A DNA stretch of 64,000 bases from Apostichopus japonicus (lineage: Eukaryota > Echinodermata > Holothuroidea > Aspidochirotida > Stichopodidae), in the NCBI RefSeq assembly GCF_037975245.1, contig NC_092568.1, forward strand, positions 16,699,001-16,763,000, written 5' to 3'. Position numbers and translations under genes: made by a program. Numbering within the stretch: position 1 is the first letter of the stretch; each line of letters begins with the position of its first letter. The notes below the pieces were generated by a model. The model did not search any database. It was not told where the DNA came from and saw only the letters and a list, made by a program, of their open reading frames with translations. This document shows, piece by piece, positions 1 through 12,756 of this stretch.

Positions 1-44
1 TCACTGACCTCTAAGGTCAATGGGCAAACTATTATACACACTAC

Positions 45-223
45 GACGTTGTCACAGAGTGTTAGCACCAATCAAAATAGATCTTAGAAAAGATTTAGGG
101 TTTCAGCCAATCGCAGGCATTTCCTGGATAAACAACATGTCTGCGCCCTTGTGTAAACTTATGCCGATCCCGGTTTCAGTAGTGTACATGGAATTACCTA
201 CTAATAGCCAAGGCCTATACTAG
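45..223 (+). promoter_or_regulatory. Promoter-start cassette, copy 1 (two CCAAT boxes and an ATG)
   Basis: Bases 45-160 match the reverse complement of 12841-12960 closely: both have GTTAGCACCAATC, a TAGATCTTA core, TTTCAGCCAATCGC and then ATGTCTGCGCCC followed by TGTAAAC. In this copy the ATG at 137 opens a 29-codon frame (MSAPLCKLMPIPV) ending at 223. Two CCAAT motifs about 35 bp apart fit an NF-Y-type promoter. No downstream exon could be assigned, so whether this is an active promoter, a gene-start relic or a mobile repeat is open. Confidence 0.35.
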
Positions 224-575
224 TTACAGTCACTTTATTACGCTGAACAACCAAAGTGAAGGCTTCAGTTCCTATTTTTGATATGAACGCAATGCATGTG
301 TGCCCGGTGACTGTGCTGAGGACTAGCAGGTAAAAGTGGTCGGATTTTCACAAAATAACGTTATTGCGTTACTTGACAAATTGACAATTCGTCCATATGA
401 GTCAGTTACACACTGAGACGTGAGACTGGAGTAGGCTAGGCCCTAACAATTAAATAGGCAAAGGCCTAACGTTTACAGCTCGTATGGCACCTGTACCTAT
501 TTATCTGAAAACCAAACTCATGATGAGGGACGTGTTGAAGATTCATGTGGATCTTCCAGGCAGGTAGGTCTAGGC

Positions 576-1051
576 CAGGGTTGTCCAACCTTTTGCAGAG
601 GAGGGCCACATGGAATGATTATGATGAAGGAGGGGGCCGCATGAACCCTAGCCTACGCTCGATTTTTTGCCCGAAGCCCAAGGCAACAAAATGTGAGCAC
701 TGCGAGCAGAGCGCACTGATTATACAGTTGTTATTCTGCCGATTCGAAGTAAGCTTTCACATTCATATGGTACGGATTCTAAAGTCAGGCCCTAATGGTA
801 CTGATTTATTTTCCGTCCTGATGAACGGACCGCCCGCCCCTCCCCCCTCCTCCCCTGAGAGAGTGTCACAAAAACTGACCTGTATGCAGTTTTTTGGACG
901 CAGAAGGTTTGGATGATGATTATATAGCTTCAAATTGTTATCAATATATCTGCTCACTAAAATTTCGCACCGTAGATAATCTCTGGCGGGCCGGACGCAG
1001 CCTTGAGGCGGGTCGGACTGTGGCCCGCGGGCCGTAGGTTGGACAACCCTG
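576..1051. mobile_element. Non-autonomous hAT-type transposon with perfect ends
   Basis: The element begins CAGGGTTGTCCAACCT and ends with its exact reverse complement (16/16 bp). It is flanked by a perfect 8-bp target-site duplication GTCTAGGC (568-575 and 1052-1059). Length 476 bp with no transposase frame, so it is a MITE-like deletion derivative. The 8-bp duplication and CAGGG-type end are typical of hAT elements. Confidence 0.85.
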
Positions 1052-1059
1052 GTCTAGGC

Positions 1060-4000
1060 TATATAATGTTTCTTCTCCAGTCCTACATTTGTTCAAACAA
1101 GAAGATATTATTCCTACTTCCCCATGATATTTCAGAAATATGATAGATTTGAAGACAAACAAAGGTCTGATTGAGATATTGAAATGCAATGGTCTCCAAC
1201 TGTGTAAACTCATTGAACTTCAATAGGCCTGTACATGTTATGATATTCGTTGTAAATTGATTGTGCCATTAATAACATTGTCTGCAAAAAAAAACATTTT
1301 TACAGGTTGCACAAGATTATTCTTCCCCTGATGAAGTCTTCTCAAAATAGGTGGGCTGTGTGGAATGCAATGTATTTTCCATATAGTGGAGACTTATTCC
1401 ACATCCATGACTTACTCCACATTCATCATATTCATACATTCATTTGCTGATGGTTCTCCAAAGTTTCATTCCCTACAGTATGTGTGGCAATTGTATTGAG
1501 GTATGATTTGTTCTTTGACATTCAACTACAAAATTGGACTTCAGTTTTAAAGTTCTAGGTGCTAGAAACATAGACCAAATTGATTTTTTTCTTTTTGGAA
1601 CTTGTTAGGCCATTATATAATCTGTTCTGGTGATGCAGAATTCATTCAGCAGATGGTTCAATTCCATCAACAGATATCATACAGCCATACAGTTTCCAAA
1701 AAGAAGGTCAAGTATTCGGCACCATCATGAGACTTGTAACAAAAGGAATTACAGGATTTTTCAATCGCAAAGCTCTCGTTGAATTTCCTCACATTGTCTA
1801 CATAGGAATTTTCTTTGTGATACAGTAATCTAGCTTTCTAGTGTCAATCACTCTACATAGCAAATGCGAACAGTAGGGGTTATTTTAAAGTTATCATGAC
1901 TTCATTATAGACCATCCACTGGTGTTCCAATGAAAGGCTCAAAATGAGTTGTTAGCTCGGCAGCTAACTTCAGATTAAACAACAACAAAAACTGTTTAAA
2001 GAAAATGTGTTTGGATGTTGCCATCTCAGACTTTGGAACTACTGGAACAGATAACTATTATAGAGAAGAATAGCTTTCAGCAAACTGGTTATCCACCATA
2101 AGCCATGTGTATGGAAATGTCTGTAGTTAGTGGACCTGAAGTTTCCCACCGGGATGCCCTGTAGGCTAGTGTAGGCCCATATGTTTAAACAAAAGAAATT
2201 TTTATTACACACATAGGCATACATTTCTCATCAGTGAAACAAATTGTTGAACTATGCAAATATTACAGCATGTTGGCATGGCTGAGCTAACATTGGATGA
2301 TTTTGAGCACCTCTTGTAAAGCCAATGTGTTCATAAGCACCATTAGATGACTGGAAAAAAACCCGATATTTTCACTTGTATGTAATCCATTTGTGCTTAA
2401 CTTTGCACCTAACCACCCCAGATAAAGTTATCATGAACAATGTTCATCTTGTATAGTGTTCTCCATAAACTCTCCCTTCGTATTTGCTATTCTGTGTTCC
2501 CCAGTTTTCCATTAAGGACATGCATTAGTCACTGAATCACATATATTATCTGTCTAGTTTTTGTCCATTTTAGGGCACTGTACCACCCCAGAAGTGTTTA
2601 ATACTGAAACTGGTAAATGGAAAGTGGTGGACACAGCATACATAAGCCTATGGAGAATTGGGGACAGCATAATGAACACATAAATTGGTGTCACTGTTCC
2701 TGTGGCTATGTAAAGGTCTTTTGTAATTTCTTTATATTCTTGCAAGGAAAAAGTTAATGAGTAAAATGTTTTGTGCAGTATAGAGGCCCGGTAAAGAAAG
2801 TAGATATGCATTGAGAGTGTTTCAAGTAAATCACTAATTCCAGGTGGGGTTCCTCTTAAAGGTGTACTTTATTGGCTAACTATGCTAGATATTCAAATAT
2901 GGTCACCTTTGGTCAATATTCTTAAACTTTTTTTTTATTACAAACTTTGAGGAAAATTCCTAACTGGGACATATAGTCATCTTGTGTGTTCCTTAAAATT
3001 TCTGAGAACAGTTTGTATAGTAAAGACCTCCAGGAAAGTACTTTTGAAAACTTCTAGCAGTTATAGCATGCTAGAATTTGGGGCCTATACTGACTACCTT
3101 TAAAGCCAAAAGTTCGACTAATCTCTGTTCCAAAATACCCCCAAAAGTATGAACAAGTATTGTTATTCTATAGTGGCTGACACTGGGAACCACCACCTGC
3201 CAGTAAGCACTTTGTAGTACTTTAGGGTGGAGGTTGAGGGGCTGGAGGTATCTGACTAAAACTGAGAGGTGTTGCCAATTAGAAGCATAAACACAGTACA
3301 GTATGTCTTCAGGGAAACAATATTCTTGATAGGATTACAAGCAAATCACTTATAACAAAGAAGAAATGGAAAAATAGAGGCTTAACTTTAAACATGAAGG
3401 TAACCTATTGGTTTTCTCTCCTGACCAATGCAGTAAGTACAAGGCACCTTTCAGTATGTGAAATGATTGTGTTTATCCTATGGTTTTAATTTGTTCTATA
3501 CTTCTAGAAATAATTAAAAATTCATTGAATTCAATGCATCATACTCATGGTTTCGTGGGCAATGACTTTGTTTAATACCCTGTATTAACAAGGACACCTT
3601 GAAGCAGGAGCCAGGACAAAGCAAAAACATGAGAAATGATCTGCAGAAAGTTATGAACAGTTGTTAATTTTGTTTTCTTAACTTCCTGAAATCTACGAAA
3701 TATATTGTATTGCTTCCTAACTATTCGTTTATTTTACTACATTTTATTCATGAAGGCACCAATTCAATGCAAAGTGTGTTACTTGAGATGCCTCGACGAT
3801 GGAAACAGTTGCTGACAACATCTGAAGTACGGTGGTTTGGAGCACTCATTGTTTCTGTGGTCCAAGCATGTTGCAGCATTTGTTGAGTGAAATAGTGAAC
3901 CATGATAACTTACACCCATCCATTAAGAAAAGCGGAGGGGTGAGGTGGGGGAGGGTGGGCGGGTCGAGAGTTTCAGGTACACCAATCCATGGGCAACTTA
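1060..4000. other. Gene-free stretch
   Basis: AT-rich sequence with short chance frames only (up to 85 codons near 2554-2811). A G-rich run lies at 3936-3965. No recognisable coding, RNA or repeat structure. Confidence 0.5.
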
Positions 4001-4014
4001 ATGTATAAATGCCT

Positions 4015-4252
4015 TTTATTATTATTATTCATCGTCATTCTTATTGTTGTTATTATTATTATTGTTGTTGTTTTTACTATTATTACTTTTATTATGATTA
4101 TCGTCATTGTCATCCTCATCATTCTTATTGCTATTATTATTTTAGTTGTTGTTGTTACTATGATTACTATTGTTATCTTTATCATCATCATTCTTATTAT
4201 TATTTTGTTGTTACTATTATTATCGTCATTATCATCATTATTTCTATTATAA
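4015..4252. repeat. Imperfect (ATT)n/(ATC)n trinucleotide tract
   Basis: About 240 bp of TTA/TTG/TCA triplets on one strand. Opposing frames rich in Ile, Tyr or Asn here are artefacts. Confidence 0.9.
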
Positions 4253-4564
4253 GTCTTCGGAGGGGGTGGAGTGGTATAGGTAACTGGGATTGTAATGACT
4301 TTTACAGTACATTTCAATCAAGTTTATTTCAAGCTCCTTATCACATCTTTTCTCTTACCCTATATATTCATATTTTGTGTACCTCGTGTATTTTTACATT
4401 TATACTATATTTTTGGTTTGAAATAAAAAGAATAAAATAGAAAAGTCTGAGTCATTGTATTTCAGTTGCTGTAGTTCTCTGGGGCATTATATCCAGAAAG
4501 AGGCCTCTTTTGATTCCTTGCCAAAGACTGAAGAAATCAATGCGATGGTGATTGTGTGGGTTAG

Positions 4565-4602
4565 TGCGTGTGCGCGCGTGCGTGGGTGTGTGTGTGTGTG
4601 TA
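4565..4602. repeat. (GT)n/(GC)n microsatellite
   Basis: GTGTGCGCGCGTGCGTGGGT followed by (GT)n. Confidence 0.9.
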
Positions 4603-4616
4603 TGAGACACTTTCTT

Positions 4617-4925
4617 GTAAACACGATATCTCAACAATTGAAGCTTGTATGTAACTCATACTCTTCATATGGGTAACCCATATTAGGAAAAAGACTACTA
4701 TTGTTTTTGGTGGAGGTCAAAGGTCATTTGAGGTCACCAGAGGTCAAACTAAAAAACCTCTTAAACTGCTTGTTAACACAATATCTTGTAGGAAGGGGTA
4801 ACTTGGAAGGATTGCATACTTAGTATGTAGATGGCCCATATTGTGTAGGAGAACCCTATTATATTGGACGCGGGTCAACAGTCATGTGAGGTCAGCAGAT
4901 CTGAGGTGAAAGTCTGAAAATCTTG
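4617..4925 (+). repeat. Two older copies of the 144-bp satellite unit
   Basis: AAACACGATATCTCAAC (4618) and AACACAATATCTTG (4775) begin two units. The first carries four perfect AGGTCA half-sites at 4714, 4721, 4731 and 4741. A partial third unit at 5665-5755 lies beyond the hAT-like element at 5283-5659. Confidence 0.7.
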
Positions 4926-5282
4926 TGAGAAATTACTCTAAAAGTGAAATTGCGTTAATGTACAAACAAAGCACGTAGATTGCCTTTGGTGAGAACAAAA
5001 TCGCTGTGGAATTTCATGCGTGTCAAATTTCCTTTGAGGTCAAGAGAAGCAGTTTTCAGAAAACCCAATCTACGGTACCCAACATCGACCATACTGTCAT
5101 CACATACATGTTTCTGCATTACGATCATGATGCACAAGCTTATATCATTTCGTCGTCCGGATCAGGCATCCGTACAAAACTGTCGCAACGAAACCGGTGT
5201 ACGAGCTGCATTTCGCGTAAGTTGCTGAGTTCCTGTAGGTTCTCTCTGGCCAGTATCTTTGTAGTAAGCAATAAGATTTTGA

Positions 5283-5659
5283 CAGTGGCGTAGGAAGGTA
5301 CTTTTGAGTGGGGGGGCTGAAGATGGATGGCCGGCCTGGGGGAGGGGTCTAAGGGGAGGGGGTGTACCCCTCCCCTTTGGATTTTTTTTGCATTTCCAGG
5401 TGGCCTCAGATGCAATTTGGTGCAATATAGCACACTTCAACCCACCCACTCCATTTTGTATATTATTTTGCATTTTCACCTGGCCTTAGATGCAATTTGG
5501 TGCTCTAAATGAGATTTTTTTCTCATTTGGAAATGAAAAAGGGGTTTTCTGACTTGCGAAGCGGGGGGGCGGAATGATACTTCCGCCCCTCCACATTTTT
5601 CACTGGGGGGGCTGGCCCCCCCAGCCCCCCCCCCCCCCCCCCCGGTTCCTACGCCCTTG
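5283..5659. mobile_element. hAT-like short element, CAGTGGCGTAG family
   Basis: Ends CAGTGGCGTAGGAA and TTCCTACGCCCTTG (inverted, 11 of 14 matching) with a perfect 8-bp flanking duplication GATTTTGA (5275-5282, 5660-5667). The 377-bp interior is non-coding, very G-rich near the left end and contains a long C run near 5628-5643. It interrupts an older copy of the 144-bp satellite. Confidence 0.75.
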
Positions 5660-5759
5660 GATTTTGATATGTACTTGGTATGTCGATGATCCATATCAAT
5701 TAAATAACCCTATTGTTTTGGTGAAGGTCAATACAGCCCAAACTGTGAATAACCTACAA

Positions 5760-7350
5760 ACATGGTATATCCAAATCTCTAGTTGAAATCAAAGCCCTAA
5801 CAAAATTTCTCCTATGGGCCCGGCAAGGAATCACTAAATCTTTGACTTTCTGGTTTCTTATTTGTTCATTACTAGGCTGCTCATTGCCCTTTTGTAAATG
5901 ATGTTCTTATCCTTTAAGAAAAGTGAATAATAAAGAAAAATACCACAGCAGCACGGCTAATAAATGAGCAGTGATGTAAGATGTTTGAATAGCTAACCAC
6001 CGGACCAAAGTTCAGCAGGCTGATTCGAAATATACCAATAACAGATGAGAACAATTTGCGGAAGGAAGGAGTGCTTCTAAATAAACCTTCACATGATCAG
6101 CTATACGTACACAATAATGCACATGTTTTGTAGCATATATAGTCCAATACACCTGTTTTCTCAAAGGTATTCCGTAAGAGTGGGGGGGGGGTCTTTAAAG
6201 GGGGTGGGGGTCCGATCGATCTTCTAATTGTATGGCTTAGTGGGTCACTAGTTCCCAAACATATTCGAGACGGATGCTCATACCATTTCTGGTTTAGAAG
6301 GTTAAAGGTTAAAGTGCTAAACTGGCCATATTTTCAAACTGAGGCTAAAAATCGAAAGAAACTTGCAGAACTAATAGTTTCTATGGAAAACTTCCCCACC
6401 TTCCAAACGAGTGTGATAACGTCACAGAATCACAGGAGAATGGCATGTCCAAAATATTAAAGTCTTAAGAAAGTCAAAATCTTGGTTGGAACTAAAATTT
6501 ACATGTGCGGCATTCAGTGGAAAGGATTTCGACTTCGAAAAGAATTTTCGAAACAATTATGGCGTTAACCCACACCCTATAGGTTTACCATTAGGATGAG
6601 CCTGATTAATTATGGTGTTTAAATGAATTAGGTCTATAGGAAGCTGAACCTCCGAATGCATATTATGGCAGACCGATGCTTTCACGTGATATCCATTTAT
6701 AAGCTCATTGGAAGTTGCTCTCTATGTTAGGGCGCTTCATAAGAATACTTTCTAAGGCAAACCCCACAGCGCGCACTGGAAAGATCTGTGAACTTGAAAC
6801 TTATAATTACCTTGAAAGCTAATTGGAAAGGTACGTTTTGTCAATTAAATCCCGATTTTCCCGTCTTTTAACTCCAAGCGGATGTGACGTAGTCGTGTAC
6901 GTCAATAAGTCGGAAATGCAACATTCAATGGCATGATAATTTGTGGCGTATATACAGCATGACATTTTCTCTTACTTCTTAAGTTTCACATCTTTTCTTA
7001 TACTTGAAAAAAAGGCGGCATGTTAAAAAGACATACAAAAATTTAAAAAATATAATAAAAAAATTACCAGAGGTCGGAGGCAATCGATATGACATTGCAA
7101 AACTGAGCTTTGTCTTTATTATTTAAATATAAAATTTCAAGCCAGTTGGGCAAAGTTTACATTGGCGCAAAATACCGCTCCACAATATAACGTCATAAAA
7201 ATCGATAAAAATACTGTTTGTGATAGAATCGGACTCGCTGGGTCCACTGATGCAATGATCAGGACGATCAAATGCATTATTGTAGGGATTGAGAGGAGAA
7301 TGAAAGGGTATATAATTATGATATCATTCCGAGTCTATACAGCTAGGGGA
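5760..7350. other. Gene-free stretch
   Basis: No coding frame above 60 codons except a meaningless one overlapping the next element. A G run followed by GGGGGTGGGGG-like sequence is at 6181-6210. Nothing else seen. Confidence 0.5.
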
Positions 7351-7353
7351 GGC

Positions 7354-8016
7354 CAGTGGCGTAGCCAGAGGGAGCCAGGTTTTTTTTTCTTCTTCAAATT
7401 TGCTTTGTGCTACAGTCTTGCCCCCCCCCCAAATGAGATCCAGTGATGTATTCAAAATTATACTTTTTTTAACATTTCTTCGAGTTCTGATCACAAGTAT
7501 TCATACCTCAGGGCTCATGTTCATACTTCATGTAAGGTCAGAACTTGGTAATCAAACCGAAATATTATACATTTTGGGCCTTCATCATACCCACATACGG
7601 AGACCGTTGATCAATATCGTCCTACAGAATAAGCGCCAATAATTTGGCCAGTTGTATAACCGTTACAAACTAACGCTAGCAACCCATGTTTATTTTCAGC
7701 GACCAATGATGCCACTTGTGGAGAATAGGCCTAGTGAAACTTGTTTCTGTGGGAATCTGGGCATGTTGTGAATTAGAGTAGCAAATTTATTCACTGTATC
7801 CTTTTCAAATTGTGCGGAATTATGCAGAAACCAAGACGACTGTCTCCGCAATAGAGGTAAATTAAGTGAAAGTGTGTCATGTTCCACTGAACCATTAGAT
7901 GTGTATTTGTGCAGACGAGGTGCCCGTTAATATATATATTTCTTGGTAATTCCTACCATCAACCCCTCTTAAGAAAAATCTTGCCCCCTAACAATTGAAT
8001 GTTGGCTACGCCACAG
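7354..8016. mobile_element. hAT-like element, CAGTGGCGTAG family
   Basis: Ends CAGTGGCGTAGCC and GGCTACGCCACAG (inverted, 12 of 13) with near-perfect 8-bp duplications GGGGAGGC/TGGGAGGC. Length 663 bp. No transposase recognised; internal frames of 63-80 codons look like chance. Confidence 0.65.
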
Positions 8017-8659
8017 TGGGAGGCCACGTTGACTTAGAACTTATGTTGTTGGTACAAGACCACAGATGGGACTCACTATTGTTTATAGTCTTGCCCGATT
8101 TAAAATGTCCCGTGATTGAAATGGCATGCACATGTGGCCGCCAAGGAACAAATAAATATTAGTAGAGGGCGCTCTTGTTAGCTTACATTTAGAGCTAATT
8201 TATGTTCTACTTACATTCAGAGCCATGTATACCTTTTTGTTTACATTAATGTAAGATACATAACCTGTCATATTTCAAAGCTATAAGCCTTAAAGTGTTG
8301 AGATTCTTCATCCTATCAGACCAACCTATGAGGTTATTGATCCCCCCCCCCCACTCCCCTTGGCAGAAGTATACTGCATGATGTTGGTGCGAAGAAGAGT
8401 TTTGCCTGACCATTGCCTTTTCCAAACTTAAATGATCGGGCTTTTGTTAGCATTATAGGAGTGCTGTTGTAGGTGCAACTTTCCGAGTTTTCCCTACGAA
8501 AACACTTGGGTATGGGGGAGGGGGCAAAGTGGAAATGTTATAAATAAATCAGCCTCCCTAGAGAGTCATGTTTTTTGTGGTAACATTAAACATGGACCCT
8601 CACACTTGCAAAGTCATTCACATCCAGTGTGAGGGTATGACAGATAGGTGGGGGGGGGG

Positions 8660-8735
8660 CAGGGGAGACACACCCAAAATGTTCTGCTCAGTATCCCCAG
8701 GGGAGACACACCCAAAATGTTCTGCTCAGTATGTG
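8660..8735. repeat. 38-bp tandem duplication
   Basis: CAGGGGAGACACACCCAAAA begins at 8660 and again at 8698, each followed by TGTTCTGCTCAGTAT. Confidence 0.9.
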
Positions 8736-8988
8736 CTGTAGACATGCTGACGGAGTTAGTGTGAAGGCTGGTTGCATGTGAGATAGTTGTCACAACATCA
8801 AATGATGTAGCATCACAGGCAATTGGGTTCATCTAATAATTTTAAATTATTTTAAGCTAGAGAGCACCTTGACAAGATTTCAGTCCCTTCCGTAATAATA
8901 AAAATGTCAAGAATGTAGATTTTTATCCATCTGTCAATAATAGTTAATGAAATAAACAACCAAATACCATTATCAATTGAGACTTGAG

Positions 8989-8994
8989 TTTATT
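8989..8994 (-). terminator. Possible poly(A) signal of a minus-strand transcript
   Basis: Minus-strand AATAAA following an AT-rich, gene-free stretch and preceding a T-rich/GT-containing region. It would end a transcript starting near 12870 if such a transcript exists. Confidence 0.2.
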
Positions 8995-9598
8995 GAAATC
9001 ACCAAGTACAGTCCTCTTGTTGCAATGTCACCAGATTAAAGTATTGCCTTTATTCACCACAAATATGCTTTGATATCACTTGAATAACAAAACAAATCAC
9101 TGCTTTTTTCCAGCAACTAGATCGTAAGTAGAAATAAGCAAGCACAAAGCACACATACTAATTTACATATGAAACACAACCAGCTATGGTATTTCCAAGA
9201 TACATTTGGCATAGCAAGGTACTGTCAACCAGAATGAAAACATTTCATGGTTCCTGCTGCTGCTCATTGATTAACAGGGAACACTCCAATTATGTAATTA
9301 TGAAGAAAGATCAATAATTGCCTTACAAAGCCACACCTCCTCATAAATACACACGTTATCAATTGTAACACACATCAACATGTGTAAGCTACCTATCAAT
9401 AACACACTCACTTTTGATGGGACTGTGACTTATGGTTGTCTACTGTAGGTTTAACCCTGTGATCTCATTAATATTCATGATATGAGCACCAAAATCAATA
9501 TTTTTATCAACAAGTTATGGACCACACACCCACCCACCAAATATAGCATTGATCAATCATAGCCCTTGTTGAGTTATCGTGCATAAAAACTTAAGTGT

Positions 9599-9630
9599 CA
9601 CACACATACACATATACACACACACACACC
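9599..9630. repeat. (CA)n microsatellite
   Basis: CACACATACACATATACACA followed by uninterrupted CA. Confidence 0.9.
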
Positions 9631-11119
9631 GACCTGATTACAAAGGTTCCTTTGCTTTCAGCAAGGAACCAAAACTACAAAATGCCGTACACAAAATGCA
9701 CATAAATTTAAGTTAACTGTTGTTTTTGATCCAGGCACAATGCAACATGATATGTCTTGTTAATTAAACAAAGAGGTAATTGCATACTACCTTGACAGCA
9801 AGGAAATTTTAATTGACTGAAACCACAGAATGCTTAACATACAATGGGTGGGTTCATTTACTGCAATGTTCAGAAAATAACATAATATGAACCCTGCTGA
9901 AGGATAACTATTTCATGCCACAAAAAATACCTTTTCACAGTGAAAAGAACCTTTTTAGACTAAATAGATCTGTCAATAAAGGAACAGAACATATATCACC
10001 TGTGATTTGCAAAGGGCATATTTCTATAGCGTTTTAATGTTGAGAATTGTTATTTATTTTAACATTGCTTACTAATTATTAGTCACTAGTATAAAATTCT
10101 TCTTGATTAACTGTATGATTAGGTGGCAGAAATATGATAGTTATGATAGTAACTTGAGAAAAAATTCCTACAAACCTTTTCTGCCACACCCCCTTTTTTT
10201 ATCATCACTGAACAACCATTCTAATTGTTATTCTGCTTGCATACAGTGCTTTCTCAATTGACTTGAATTGTGATCAATCATAGTTATTTGGATCATTTGT
10301 TTGATCCTATGAAGTTTTACAGTACCTAAATGAGTAAACATCTAAGAATGTCTGCAAAGGTAAAATACTAACTGTATCCAGGGACAGTATTTAACTTATC
10401 ACAATATGAGGTTCAACTGCATTATACCATACTGCAGCTTTAAACAACTACATACACATAAACCTGCAAAACCAAGAAATATGCCTCCTCCCAACCCATT
10501 GCCTTTTCAGGTATGCACAGTATGCCTTCATTATTAGCAATCATGGCTGGTGAAAGACATAAAAATTGATAAAACTAGTAGAACATATAATTTTCAGTTA
10601 TGTCCAGCCAAATCAGTCTCTATGTGATTACTGTCATTTCTTTCTGCTACTACTGCACTCATGAAACTTTCTCTATGAGGCTTCTTATGCCCTTCAGCAT
10701 GTCTCTTGACATAAATAGAATGAAAAGATAAAAAGTTTCAACACAATATGCATGAAAATATGAGTGTGATGTCTTGTATTTTGTGTAGAGTATTTGCCAG
10801 TTTTGCCCACTTTTGGCAAAAGTTTTGCAAACTGCCACAGGTGAAATTATTGAATTTCTTCTCATTCAATGTCTGAAAATTTTGCCAACAGATGATTGAA
10901 CGAACACCGGCTCAGTGACAAAACTGAGAGGATGAACATTTCTAGTTGCCAGAGGAATGCTTGTGGTTGCAATTGTGACATTGCAGAGGAAATTGCATCC
11001 AACTTTCACAAAAATCCATCACAAAAAGAGTTTCCAGAGCACTTAAACAACCATAGATAAATGTAATACCACACTCAAGTTGTGAAATTTTAACCCTAAA
11101 TTTATATAGCTTTTTTAAT

Positions 11120-11283
11120 ACTACTGATAAGTTACCAAGTGCTGTAAACTGGTCATATATACCAAAAGATTGATTGGTTTGCAAACCCTGAAACTGGCAT
11201 GTTGTATGATATGCTGCAGATTTCCTGTAAACAAGGCTCTACTTGATTCATAAATAAGTACTCGACCACATCGTGTGTCAACC
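11120..11283 (-). other. Possible terminal exon of the same minus-strand unit
   Basis: A good minus-strand acceptor (ATATCTTTCAG) at about 11284 is followed by two open frames of roughly 45-55 codons, one reading VDTRCGRVLIYESSRALF, the other LTHDVVEYLFMNQVEPCL. Neither is recognised and the frame cannot be chosen. Downstream 9.0-11.1 kb is AT-rich and UTR-like, with a poly(A) signal (minus AATAAA, 8989-8994). Weak evidence only. Confidence 0.15.
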
Positions 11284-12756
11284 TGAAAGATATAGACATA
11301 ATTTTTATAGAATTCCTAAATACAAACTGTAAATGATGACTCCTAGGCTGCTAGCACAGATACATGTATGGTGAACAAAATTACCACCTTGATGGTTATC
11401 TATTACATGTTAACACAACTAGGAAGCTAATTGTATTTTGCCAATTTTGAGCTGTCTACATAAACTTAATAGTTCAATCTTTTGTCAAGCAATCCCACTT
11501 GCTCAAACACAAGACTGCACAGTTTAAAGTTGGTAAAGGATGGCTAAGCCAAAGGCTGTCACACAGTCCCAGTGCTATGAGGGGCTTTCACACCACCCAT
11601 TCAGTAGTTACTTCAAAAAGGTACTATAGAAAGATGAATAACAGATGGATAACAGCTAGATAGATTGACAGAGTGAAGATTCTGAGTCACAATAGTTCAA
11701 GTGGCATAGCTTGTTTGAGCTAAAAGTAACATTCCAATATGGGGGAGTCTTTCGAATATCCAGTTGCTCAGACTTACACCAGTATTTTACATACACTGTG
11801 CTTGATCTCCATTAACCAGGTGCCACTCCATTAAATATGGAATAACAACATTTTGCTCCAGAGTCTCCGTTCATACAATACCATGATGGCAACTTCCATA
11901 GACCAGTCATGGAACCATGCAAAATATTTTGTGTGTCTTTGAGTGCAGCTTAACTTTCCTTTCCAATGTTTTTTGGTTGTGCTTCTATACTGCTAGTACT
12001 ATCTTTTTTATCAGCATGTTAACGATCATTGACATCTTCTGCCAGGGTGTGTTGTCAGTAAACCATCTTTTGAAATTAAGGCTAGACTGTATAGTCATGC
12101 TTTTGAATGACATATCAAGTTCTCTTGGATCTCATGCTGATCACCTGTCACAATTTTATTAAAATAGCTCAACACCTTGTCCAAACAAGGATCTCAATCA
12201 CTGCAGTTTACAAAGTCATTACAAACTGAGGGCTTCCAATTTCATCCACAAAAGTCCACGAAATACGTACAGTATAGCCTAGTGCTGAAGAACATGTGGA
12301 GTGAGTACTTGGTAATAATATTATATTTTTCAAAATTGCAGACAATACGCTGCACATTGTTATACAGTGTACAAAGGACAAACAATGGGGCATTAGACAT
12401 ATTGTGAATCGCCTTTGGGAAAGCACGACACCCCTCCCCTTAAATCCACCAGTACAAAGCTAAGTATTGATCCTAGGCCCTAGGGTACTAATAATTATTA
12501 AAATACCAGAGTGAATTGCCATGCATGACACTGGCAGTACAGTTTGCAGGCCTAAGTAAGGCTAACACAGTTACATTCCTAAAATACAGTTACGCCTAGT
12601 AGTAGTAGGCTAGTACTAGTAGTAACTACAGTAGTTAATACTATGCCTACTACTAGTTATAGGTAGGCTATGTCGAAATTCGGACTTCTCCATCACTTCC
12701 AAAGCGCCCGAATCGACCGCTCGCCATTTCTCTATTTCTATGCTCCTTCACCTTGA

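Noticed and set aside
3973-4440. Opposing reading frames of 87-143 codons
   Set aside because: They are translations of an ATT/ATC triplet tract, all Ile, Tyr, Asn or Met; low complexity, no coding signal.
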